A stretch of DNA of 6,858 nt from Chlamydiia bacterium (GTDB lineage: Bacteria > Chlamydiota > Chlamydiia > Chlamydiales > FEN-1388), in assembly GCA_028293095.1 (NCBI GenBank), contig JAQGPK010000066.1:1-6858 (forward strand), in the 5' to 3' direction. Both the position numbers and the translations under genes were made by a program. Below the pieces are notes generated by a model. The model was given only the letters and a program-made list of their open reading frames with translations. It ran no database searches and had not been told where the DNA came from. Of the stretch, positions 1 through 6,041 are shown piece by piece (the first letter of the stretch is position 1; each line of letters opens with the position of its first letter).

Positions 1-493
1 GATATAAAATAGACCGCATTTCTTGTTTGAAATGGCGCGCAAATGTCTGTAATAAAGGAAGGTGATTGAGATAGAGCTTATGAAAATTTCCAGTCGTTTG
101 ATTTCCAGAAAATCCAAAAAATTCGACTGCATCCGCACTCTTTTCAATTAGCAACACTCCATGTGTCAAATCGAATAATTTGCTGCCATCTCTTAACAAT
201 GTTCTTTTATATTCCTCTGTTCCATGAGATTCAACAAAGCAGGTACCTGTTTCATAAACATCAGGGTGACGAAGATAGGGATCTATAAGGTAGAATTTCT
301 TGGAGACATAGTGCTCGGCCCAGTCCGGTCTATCAAGGAGTACCGTGTATCTGCCTTCTAAATCGATGCGATGATAGGTGAAATAGCTTACCCCAAAATG
401 GTCATGGAGCGGTTTTGTTACAGCGCAGACTTTATTAGAGTTCTTGGTGATTTGTTCTTCAACTATGCGTTTCCATTGCAGCGTTTGATCCAT
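1..493 (-). CDS. LuxR-family regulator, N-terminal ligand-binding domain (partial, runs off left edge)
   Basis: This is an open frame of 164 codons with no stop before the left edge. The start is ATG at 493; an in-frame TAG lies just upstream, no other start codon falls between them, and an AAGGGA ribosome site (501-506) sits 7 bases before the ATG. The protein matches the autoinducer-binding domain of LuxR/TraR regulators. The spacing W58, Y62, D71-P72 and G112 is, as I recall it, nearly the same as TraR W57, Y61, D70-P71 and G113, with the FxYxRID...GRY strand pair before it. In that family the domain binds an acyl-homoserine lactone or another small molecule and controls a C-terminal GerE-type helix-turn-helix. 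That DNA-binding half would lie outside the window and is not seen. No LuxI-type synthase is present, so it would be a LuxR solo on this evidence. It lies 106 bases downstream of the membrane-protein gene in the same direction and may have its own promoter. The fold call is fairly firm; the ligand is unknown. Confidence 0.72.
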   Translation of the reverse strand, partial: MDQTLQWKRIVEEQITKNSNKVCAVTKPLHDHFGVSYFTYHRIDLEGRYTVLLDRPDWAEHYVSKKFYLIDPYLRHPDVYETGTCFVESHGTEEYKRTLLRDGSKLFDLTHGVLLIEKSADAVEFFGFSGNQTTGNFHKLYLNHLPLLQTFARHFKQEMRSILY

Positions 494-547
494 ATAACTA
501 TCCCTTATTCTACACTAAATATAAGACAAACCCATTTAAAAGGATTT

Positions 548-556
548 ATAATAGCA
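548..556 (-). promoter_or_regulatory. Possible extended -10 promoter for the LuxR-like gene
   Basis: On the minus strand the sequence reads TGC-TATTAT, an extended -10 element (TGn plus 5 of 6 matches to TATAAT). It lies about 55 bases before the ATG at 493. No good -35 box is seen at 16-18 bases; a TTGCGA lies 20 bases upstream. This would let the regulator be transcribed separately from the operon above it. AT-rich DNA yields such matches by chance, so support is weak. Confidence 0.28.
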
Positions 557-599
557 GAAATAGGAGAAAAAAATCGCAAATTCTTTTAATCCTTAATAA

Positions 600-1424
600 T
601 TAATTTTTACTCAATGAGAAGATGGGAACATAGCCGAGAACGAGATTGAGGAGATCAGAGGGTAGCGGCACCGCGTTGTACACTACGTTTGCACGAGCAG
701 CTATATATTTGCTGTGGTCTCTTTCAAAAGTAGTACTTAGAAATTGCATGAGCCTCTCTTTTTCTGTTGGTCTATTCACATCATCTTCTACTCTTTCTTC
801 AAGATCATTTTTTCTTTCAAACTTGTCTGCGAGAAAATTGAGTTTTTCTATATTCATAGAGGCGTAGGATTGAAACATATATCTCTTTTTTTCAAGAATG
901 GTCGAATCTAGACCACTTGTAGGGTCTGAAGGAACGCCTAAAAGCTGAACTTTTTTAAGAAATGGAGCTATTCGCCATTTTTTATGTAAGCCCTCGCTCA
1001 AATACATGCATATCATTCCGCAAGCACCTGTTAGAAGAAGTGCCGTGGATGCAAGTACAATATGTGTAGTCACAGGTCTTTGTTGAATGGGGGCTCGATA
1101 TGCGGGATCTACAAGAAGCTGCTGCTCTATTAAAGCTCCCATACCGCAAGGAATGAGTATTTGAGCAAGACTAACCATTCTAGCAGCTATGTGAGCTGCA
1201 GGCTGAGTATAAAAATAGGGATAATAGACAAGCTTTTTCAGCGGAGTCTGTGAATGCGATTGACTAGCTTTTGTGAGAAAATCTAGAAGGTGGATGTACT
1301 CCTGACAAAATGTGCGTATTTCTCGAGCTCTGGTTGTATAGCTATCTGAAGATGTGGCCCTTTCAGGTATATCAATCAGCGTGTTGTAATTGGGGTGCGA
1401 GTGCACGCAAAGAGGACTATTCAT
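600..1424 (-). CDS. Hypothetical two-helix membrane protein, second gene of the GT25 operon
   Basis: A 274-residue protein that I do not recognise. Two hydrophobic segments, about residues 80-101 and 119-143, are separated by a short polar loop containing QQRP, which predicts a membrane hairpin with both long tails on the same side. The N-tail (1-79) is polar and rich in Ser, Thr and Tyr. The C-tail (144-274) is highly charged and probably helical or coiled-coil around residues 176-236. The last 20 residues contain LPSDLLNLVLGYVP, which resembles the first helix of an F-box but ends too soon for a full domain. The ATG at 1424 has an AAAGG ribosome site (1429-1433) directly after the stop of the upstream glycosyltransferase gene; the gap is 9 bases, so the two are very probably co-transcribed and translationally coupled. 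It could be a membrane partner or a host-membrane-inserted protein; neither is shown. Confidence 0.75.
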   Translation of the reverse strand: MNSPLCVHSHPNYNTLIDIPERATSSDSYTTRAREIRTFCQEYIHLLDFLTKASQSHSQTPLKKLVYYPYFYTQPAAHIAARMVSLAQILIPCGMGALIEQQLLVDPAYRAPIQQRPVTTHIVLASTALLLTGACGMICMYLSEGLHKKWRIAPFLKKVQLLGVPSDPTSGLDSTILEKKRYMFQSYASMNIEKLNFLADKFERKNDLEERVEDDVNRPTEKERLMQFLSTTFERDHSKYIAARANVVYNAVPLPSDLLNLVLGYVPIFSLSKN

Positions 1425-1433
1425 GCAGCCTTT

Positions 1434-2912
1434 TTATTTTTGATTGATTATTTTTTGTAACTCATAATTATCGATCATTATTAAGTAGGCATGAATAATT
1501 AATAAATCTAGATCGATACAGTTATTATATTTCTTTATAAAGGTAAAGATTGCTTTAGGAACATTTACAGCTACTTGGTCTAAGGGCGTGCCAATAGAGA
1601 GCTGAGATATGATCTCTTCATGTAACGCCTGCATAACAGCTGCTACCACTTTCTCTTTTCCACCGCTCTTAAAAGTATGCTTTCTGCCCCTTTCAACAAT
1701 TTTTCTTTCGCAGAATTCTTGCAAACGAGCAGTGATTTTTCGACGCTCTATCTTTTGCTTTTCAAAATTATTTTCGCTTAACTCTGCAAAATGATCTTTT
1801 AACGTGGCCAGTACACAGGCTTCATTGAGAAACTGAAAGCGCTCATCTTGATCGACATTCGTCGAAAAAGGGTGGAGCACAAGCGATGAATAGCTATTCA
1901 TAAACTCTGAGGCTTGATCATCTTGATAGCTTTGCTTTTGCCGGACATGGTTTGCTGTTACAGAAGTAATTGATGAGAGACCCTCTGCTTGATATGTGAT
2001 AGATGGAATGATTCCATAACATTTGGTGTTTTTATGGAGATTGCCATATTCAACATCGACAGGATGTATAGAAAGTACTTTTGGATCATAAAGCTTCTTT
2101 AATTGGTTATACAGTTTGTCATACATTGGGTAGTGGATTGCGTAGGCATTCATGATGACAGCTCCTTGCAGATGAGCAAGGTGTGTAGTTGCCTTTTTAG
2201 AAGGAATATAAGGGAGCGACATAAAGTAGATCATATCCCAATCAGAGGGAAGCTCTGCCATCGCTTTTCGAAAAATCGTCCCTACGCTTCTTTTTGTAAT
2301 GGATTTGCGATCTAAACCTGCCACTCCAAATCCAGTATCATCTTCAAAAATCAAGACGCTACTATATTTTTTTACAAGGGCACTTGCTGCCTGTATGGCT
2401 TTAGGATTACCGGTTGCTTCTGCAGCCTTTAAGGTGATCAAGGCTTGCTTGTAATTATCTCGTACTAACTCAAGAAGGCGCAAATGGCTGATATAGCAGC
2501 CTGTTTCACCTTGCCTTTGAAGATCAAATTTTTTACGCTCATCCGCGGACATGTCCTTTTGCACGCTCTTTTGCCGCATCTTTTTCCAGAGTCTTTCAGG
2601 AAGATCCTTTCTCCCATTTGTGGCGCTTAAAATTTCAAAATTCTTTACACCAACATCTCTGAGTTGCTCTGTAATCTGTTCAAGCCTTTGCGTTGCCTGT
2701 GGAAGATTAATCACATAAATAGAGCCAAAAAAGGATTCTAAGTTCCAGTCGGCGTCAAGCTCTTCAATTGAACGCGTTACTAACTGCTTTTGAGTAATCG
2801 CTTGATGGTCAATAGAGGGAGCGCTTATATGTGCAGAATAAAGGATTGAGCGAAATGCGAGACATAAAACGAATAATGGGAAATGGATTTTATAAGAAGC
2901 CTTCATGTACAC
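1434..2912 (-). CDS. Exported family-25 glycosyltransferase (LPS/collagen-galactosyltransferase type)
   Basis: A 492-residue protein. Residues 1-27 look like a signal peptide: Lys near the start, a hydrophobic stretch at 10-25 and a possible cut after SILYSA. The GT25 domain spans about 63-315. It shows the opening strand IYVINL (65-70) with R76, the GETGC motif (135-139) followed by SH (142-143), the acidic EDD (190-192) expected to hold metal and sugar nucleotide, and a later DVE (286-288). The SH-to-EDD interval is about 47 residues, longer than the roughly 25 I expect, because of an Ala/Lys-rich helical insert (about 152-183). Residues 330-492 are a helical tail of unknown role. The family transfers sugars to lipopolysaccharide or, in eukaryotes, to collagen hydroxylysine. 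The start is uncertain: GTG at 2912 has a weak GGA 7 bases upstream, while ATG at 2906 gives a two-residue-shorter protein with the same signal. It heads the operon with the gene at 600-1424. The family call is strong; acceptor and sugar are unknown. Confidence 0.85.
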   Translation of the reverse strand: MYMKASYKIHFPLFVLCLAFRSILYSAHISAPSIDHQAITQKQLVTRSIEELDADWNLESFFGSIYVINLPQATQRLEQITEQLRDVGVKNFEILSATNGRKDLPERLWKKMRQKSVQKDMSADERKKFDLQRQGETGCYISHLRLLELVRDNYKQALITLKAAEATGNPKAIQAASALVKKYSSVLIFEDDTGFGVAGLDRKSITKRSVGTIFRKAMAELPSDWDMIYFMSLPYIPSKKATTHLAHLQGAVIMNAYAIHYPMYDKLYNQLKKLYDPKVLSIHPVDVEYGNLHKNTKCYGIIPSITYQAEGLSSITSVTANHVRQKQSYQDDQASEFMNSYSSLVLHPFSTNVDQDERFQFLNEACVLATLKDHFAELSENNFEKQKIERRKITARLQEFCERKIVERGRKHTFKSGGKEKVVAAVMQALHEEIISQLSIGTPLDQVAVNVPKAIFTFIKKYNNCIDLDLLIIHAYLIMIDNYELQKIINQK

Positions 2913-2915
2913 TAT

Positions 2916-2947
2916 GAGATCCGTTTTCTAAAAATTTTATAGATCTC
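2916..2947 (-). promoter_or_regulatory. Possible leader hairpin over the GT25 ribosome site
   Basis: The perfect 6-base inverted repeat GAGATC (2916-2921) and GATCTC (2942-2947) is separated by 20 A/T-rich bases. In the minus-strand transcript the 3' arm contains the GGA that would serve as ribosome site for GTG 2912, so folding would hide it. If transcription starts near 2948, the 5' arm is the very beginning of the message. This is visible base pairing only; no regulation is demonstrated. Confidence 0.25.
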
Positions 2948-2954
2948 TATGGTT

Positions 2955-2984
2955 ATTGTATATAACTATTTTACTATAAAACAA
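2955..2984 (-). promoter_or_regulatory. Candidate sigma-70-type promoter of the GT25 operon
   Basis: On the minus strand, TTGTTT (2979-2984) and TACAAT (2955-2960) are separated by 18 bases. The -10 box has 5 of 6 consensus bases and the -35 box has the TTG core. The predicted start is near 2948, giving a leader of about 36-42 bases. It overlaps the candidate -10 box of the ankyrin gene on the other strand. Confidence 0.4.
2975..2980 (+). promoter_or_regulatory. Candidate -10 box of the ankyrin gene
   Basis: TATAAA lies about 41 bases before the first ATG at 3022, which would give a leader of about 35 bases. No convincing -35 box is present (TTATTG lies 16 bases upstream). The site falls in the spacer and at the -35 edge of the opposing GT25 promoter candidate, so the two promoters could not easily be used at once. 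Confidence 0.28.
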
Positions 2985-3012
2985 ATGAATATTATTAATT
3001 TAAATTAGCAAT

Positions 3013-3060
3013 GGAGTTAGTATGTCTAGCATATCGTCAAGTAGTAAGGGAGAAAGTATG
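3013..3060 (+). promoter_or_regulatory. Two in-frame starts, each with its own ribosome site
   Basis: GGAG (3013-3016) precedes ATG 3022 by 5 bases, and AAGGGAG (3046-3052) precedes ATG 3058 by 5 bases. The second site is the stronger match to the anti-Shine-Dalgarno sequence. The products would differ by the 12 Ser-rich N-terminal residues. Either start could be the real one, or both may be used. Confidence 0.5.
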
Positions 3061-3990
3061 ACAACATCAATCCAAAGAGCTATTACATTTACTCTCTCTC
3101 CACTATTTTTCCACAGTAAGCCAAAAGCTCTCGTAAAAAATAGTGCAACGTTCAATTTTGAAAAATGTAAATACAATTATATTTTTGAAAAATGTAGAAC
3201 ATTTACGCTAAGTTGCGGCGCTCTTCTCTTTGGCAGCCTCACTGTAAAGCAGATAGTAACATCTGGTATACTTTCTTCAGCTACGGCCGTTTCTTCAGTA
3301 GCTTGTACTCTATTTACGGGCGTACTGATTAAGTCGAAAAATAATTCTTACTCTTTAGCGCTATCTGCATACAATGCGATGAAACAATCTAGGGAAGATG
3401 AAGCGCTACAATACATAGAAAAAGGGGCTGACATCTATCAGAAATTCCCTAGAAGCAAAATGCTAATAGGTTTACTCACCCAAGCGATTGCATTTGAATG
3501 TAGAGAAGTCATTTGCACTCTTGCAGCTCTTGGATATGATATAAATCAAAGCGCGAGCTATTTAGGACACGCAGAGAGCCTCGAGACTGCACAACTACTT
3601 GTTCAGTTAGGGGCTGATACCAACCTTCATAATGAAAGGCAATTTTCACCTCTTTGCATTCAAACTGCTAACTTAATCACTGATAAAAGCCTTTCCGCAG
3701 AGAACATAAATAGCTATGATATGAGATGTTCAATCATCGAATTCCTAATCGAAAATGGAGCAACGTTAAGAAATGAGCCGCGCTTTCGAGAAAAGAAAAA
3801 GTTACAGGGTATATTGAAACGCGTTCTAGAAAAAATTAATTCCTATGCAACTGTGGATGCTTTTAAAAAGGAAACCCTTCAAAAGAGAATTCTGAAAATT
3901 GCGGATAGCCTGGGCTTACTCTTACGGCTAAAGGGTAATGCTATTGCTTTTTTCCAAAGTGTGTGTGATGATGATTCAGATTATGAATAA
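3022..3990 (+). CDS. Ankyrin-repeat protein with Inc-like hydrophobic hairpin
   Basis: A 322-residue protein. The N-terminus (1-20) is rich in Ser and Thr, as in many type III secretion signals. Residues about 61-79 and 82-103 are two hydrophobic segments joined by a very short turn, the bilobed pattern of chlamydial inclusion-membrane (Inc) proteins. Residues about 116-250 hold roughly four diverged ankyrin repeats, visible as ALQYIEKGADI, VICTLAALGYDIN, TAQLLVQLGADTN and IIEFLIENGATL. The rest (255-322) is a basic helical tail ending in an acidic DDDSDYE. Ankyrin repeats bind other proteins; a hairpin anchor with a cytosolic ankyrin domain would suit a host-facing effector, but this is inference. 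The start at 3022 has GGAG 5 bases upstream; an internal in-frame ATG at 3058 has an even better AAGGGAG at the same distance, so the protein may begin 12 residues later. The GT25 operon diverges from it across 109 bases. The ankyrin call is good; the Inc-like call is moderate. Confidence 0.8.
   Translation: MSSISSSSKGESMTTSIQRAITFTLSPLFFHSKPKALVKNSATFNFEKCKYNYIFEKCRTFTLSCGALLFGSLTVKQIVTSGILSSATAVSSVACTLFTGVLIKSKNNSYSLALSAYNAMKQSREDEALQYIEKGADIYQKFPRSKMLIGLLTQAIAFECREVICTLAALGYDINQSASYLGHAESLETAQLLVQLGADTNLHNERQFSPLCIQTANLITDKSLSAENINSYDMRCSIIEFLIENGATLRNEPRFREKKKLQGILKRVLEKINSYATVDAFKKETLQKRILKIADSLGLLLRLKGNAIAFFQSVCDDDSDYE
3156..3196 (+). repeat. Short in-gene direct repeat, 27-base period
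   Basis: The 14-base word TTTTGAAAAATGTA occurs at 3156-3169 and again at 3183-3196, exactly 27 bases (9 codons) apart and in frame. It encodes a doubled FEKC(K/R) motif (residues 46-50 and 55-59) just before the hydrophobic hairpin. It looks like a small tandem duplication whose middle has diverged. Confidence 0.6.
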
Positions 3991-4042
3991 CCTTCTATGT
4001 TCAGTGACCTGATGAATACCTCTTTTTCACGACACCTACTCT

Positions 4043-4717
4043 ATGATCGATCTTACCCACTCACTTAACGAGGCAGCACCCAGCTGGTCGGGTAGTTGCG
4101 GATTTCATGCGCACATTTGCATGGACTATGCTGAAGGGTGCCGGGTGATGCAGTATGAGATGAGTGCGGGTATCGGTACGCACATGGATGCACCCCTACA
4201 CTTTATCAAAGAGGGGATGGATATTGCGAGCATCCCTCTTAAAAGTCTGATAGCTCCGCTCTGTGTCCTCCATATCGATATCGAAGGTAATCCCGATTAT
4301 CTTGTATCGGTTGAGGATCTGAAAGCCTATGAGGCAAAATTCGGATTAATTCCTGAAGGAGCACTTGTTGCCGCAAATTTTGGCTGGGCAACCTATTGGG
4401 ATAAACCAGAGAGCTATCGCAACGAAGACTCGCACGGAATGATGCATTTTCCAGGTTTTAGTCCACAAACTGCAGCCTACTTACTTGAGCGTAAAATTGT
4501 CGGCATTGGGGTTGATACTCTATCACCCGATGGTGGCAATACAGCCTTTCCTGTACATCACCTCATTTTAGGAAGTGGCGGCTATATCCTTGAGAACTTA
4601 GCATCTCTTGATAAAGTGCCCCCTTGTGGAGCACTTGCCATCGCCTTACCGCCAAAGATTGATGGAGGAGCTGAGGCTATCTGTCGCGTGATTGCCATCG
4701 TAGCTCAGAGCGTATAA
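4043..4717 (+). CDS. Cyclase / kynurenine-formamidase-like metal hydrolase
   Basis: A 224-residue protein, the usual length for the cyclase family (PF04199, which includes KynB arylformamidase and isatin hydrolase). Landmarks are DLTHSL (3-8), GIGTHMDAPLHF (43-54) matching the family signature HxGTHxDxPxHF, FPGFS (136-140), GVDTLSPDGG (156-165), H172, E184 in ENL, and a C-terminal PPKIDGGAEA...RVIAI. H47, D49, H172 and E184 fit the metal ligands of KynB, including the 12-residue His-to-Glu spacing. The first signature His is Gly43, so one usual ligand is missing or replaced. Family members hydrolyse amide bonds in small cyclic or formylated compounds; the substrate here is unknown, and no kyn genes lie nearby. 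The frame upstream has a TGA at 4013 and no other start; ATG 4043 has no recognisable ribosome site. It may be read through from the ankyrin gene 52 bases upstream. It looks visibly richer in G+C than its neighbours. A soluble cytosolic enzyme is expected. Confidence 0.88.
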   Translation: MIDLTHSLNEAAPSWSGSCGFHAHICMDYAEGCRVMQYEMSAGIGTHMDAPLHFIKEGMDIASIPLKSLIAPLCVLHIDIEGNPDYLVSVEDLKAYEAKFGLIPEGALVAANFGWATYWDKPESYRNEDSHGMMHFPGFSPQTAAYLLERKIVGIGVDTLSPDGGNTAFPVHHLILGSGGYILENLASLDKVPPCGALAIALPPKIDGGAEAICRVIAIVAQSV

Positions 4718-4787
4718 ATCCTCTCAATGGCTATCCTTCTTCTCTTCGGCTTGTTTTCTTAAAACTCTATGAAAGGTAAAATAGTAC

Positions 4788-5933
4788 TTACTCAATCTTA
4801 ACCTGAGAGATACCAGTTACTTTTACTATAAGATAACCATTAGTATTCTTATCTTTAGAGCAATCTATACCTAGCTCTTCTGCACTTTTAAAATGTCCAT
4901 TGATCTTTTCTATACACTGCTCAGAAGATGCATCATCACACGCCCAGTCGGATAAATGAAGATAGACAATCCCAAGCTTTTTGTGGAGAGAGCCATTATA
5001 AAGACTTAACTGAAGAGCTCTTTCATAAAAATCACGAGCTCTATGCCAATCCTCTTTTTCAGTGAGTATATCGCCAAGACCAATTAAAGAATTACTCATG
5101 TTAGGCTGTATTTTTAACGCTTTTTGATAATGATTTACAGCTTTCTGATAATCTATTGCAATGTGTGATCTGCCTTCTATAAAGAGATCGCCCAATTGGT
5201 CTTGTACAGCTGCATTTTCAGAAAAAGCATTCATGAGCATATCAAGGCGAGTTTCTGTGCGTATTCTTGTGGTGCCTTGAGTAGCATAGCGTATAAAATA
5301 TTTCGCTGAAGCTTTTTGCTGTTCTTCAGTGGCATCATGCATATAGAGCTGACCAATATGAAAAGTTTCCTCATCGGTAAGTGTTTCTGATTGTAAAAGC
5401 GATAAACGTGCTTGCTGAACGGCAACAGTACATTCTAATGAGTTTGCTAAAAGTACCTTTTCCGAAGGTTTCGTACACGATGAAAAAAGAGGGGAGCCCT
5501 GTGTCAAAAAATAGTGAACTTCTTTTACAGGTTGCCGGGTCAATGGATTGGTATTTTGCATGTCGAGATGTTGTTGTAAATATTCTGTATAGAAAATTGC
5601 AGAGCTTCTTTGTTCGTCAACAAGTAACGAAATGTAGTAGTTGCGTGGCGGATTAGCGCACACGCGTGCCAGCATCATCTCTGAAAATTCTAAACATGTT
5701 AGAGGACATGGCTCATTCACAGGCATCGGAGCCACAAGCCGAGATTTGAAAAGAGCCCCTATATTTAATGCCAGTTGCGAATGGGCAAAGTATTCTATAA
5801 TATGGCCTATAGCATTTGCAGGAAGGTATTTTCTAACAGCTTGCATGATTTCTTGAGGTTTTTTTAGATCTTTTGGATCAAGAGTGAGGTACTCCATAGA
5901 TCGTGTTAAAGAAGAAATGTTGTCTGGTGTCAT
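4788..5933 (-). CDS. TPR protein with F-box-like and possible U-box-like N-terminus
   Basis: A 381-residue protein with no signal peptide or membrane segment. Residues about 36-66 (YLPANAIGHIIEYF followed by ALNIGALFKSRL) fit the F-box pattern LPxxxxxxIxxYL...LxxxxxLxxxxR. Residues about 76-145 begin with CPLTCLEF and end with NPLTRQPVKEVHYF, which resemble the two ends of a U-box (a RING-like fold without zinc ligands), with a poorly matching middle. Residues about 185-215 and 243-355 are TPR/Sel1-like helical repeats; the clearest are LGDLFIEG...AVNHYQKALKIQP and LGDILTEK...ARDFYERALQL. In eukaryotes F-box and U-box domains recruit or act as ubiquitin ligases, and such domains are known to be expanded in amoeba-associated Chlamydiae, so a host-ubiquitin effector is a reasonable inference. 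The ATG at 5933 has AAAGGA (5938-5943) 4 bases upstream. It converges with the cyclase gene across 70 bases without an obvious terminator. TPR is firm, F-box moderate, U-box tentative. Confidence 0.78.
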   Translation of the reverse strand: MTPDNISSLTRSMEYLTLDPKDLKKPQEIMQAVRKYLPANAIGHIIEYFAHSQLALNIGALFKSRLVAPMPVNEPCPLTCLEFSEMMLARVCANPPRNYYISLLVDEQRSSAIFYTEYLQQHLDMQNTNPLTRQPVKEVHYFLTQGSPLFSSCTKPSEKVLLANSLECTVAVQQARLSLLQSETLTDEETFHIGQLYMHDATEEQQKASAKYFIRYATQGTTRIRTETRLDMLMNAFSENAAVQDQLGDLFIEGRSHIAIDYQKAVNHYQKALKIQPNMSNSLIGLGDILTEKEDWHRARDFYERALQLSLYNGSLHKKLGIVYLHLSDWACDDASSEQCIEKINGHFKSAEELGIDCSKDKNTNGYLIVKVTGISQVKIE

Positions 5934-5942
5934 ACTATCCTT

Positions 5943-5980
5943 TATTTGCTTGATTTATTGCCTGTAAGGCTATTTGCTTG
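5943..5980 (-). repeat. Paired 10-base direct repeats around a small hairpin in the TPR-gene leader
   Basis: On the minus strand CAAGCAAATA occurs at 5971-5980 and again at 5943-5952, 28 bases apart. Between them lies GCCT-TAC-AGGC (5960-5970), a perfect 4-base-pair G+C-rich stem in otherwise AT-rich DNA. The copy nearer the gene directly abuts the AAAGGA ribosome site. It could be a pair of binding sites for a regulator or an RNA element, or chance. Confidence 0.35.
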
Positions 5981-6041
5981 TTTAGAGAGTATTAAAAAGC
6001 ATATAAGTTCACAAGTATTTTACTCTTATATCTTTAAAAGA

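Noticed and set aside
371..589. Plus-strand frame of 72 codons opposite the LuxR-like gene
   Set aside because: It overlaps the start and promoter region of the minus-strand gene, lacks a good ribosome site and encodes no recognisable features; a shadow frame.
600..665. C-terminal LPSDLLNLVLGYVP of the membrane protein as an F-box
   Set aside because: It resembles the first F-box helix, but only about 20 residues remain before the stop, against about 40-50 needed for the domain. Kept only as a remark.
1359..1424. CVHSHP near the N-terminus of the 600-1424 protein as a metal site
   Set aside because: An isolated short His/Cys cluster with no known family motif around it; too little to support a claim.
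3991..4042. Promoter or terminator between the ankyrin and cyclase genes
   Set aside because: Only a 4-base TCAG/CTGA dyad and no convincing -35/-10 pair are present in these 52 bases.
4718..4787. Bidirectional terminator between the convergent cyclase and TPR genes
   Set aside because: Only a 4-base CTAT/ATAG pairing was found, with no G+C-rich stem followed by a T run.
5381..5856. Two plus-strand frames inside the TPR gene
   Set aside because: They lie wholly opposite a well-supported TPR coding frame and show no family features.
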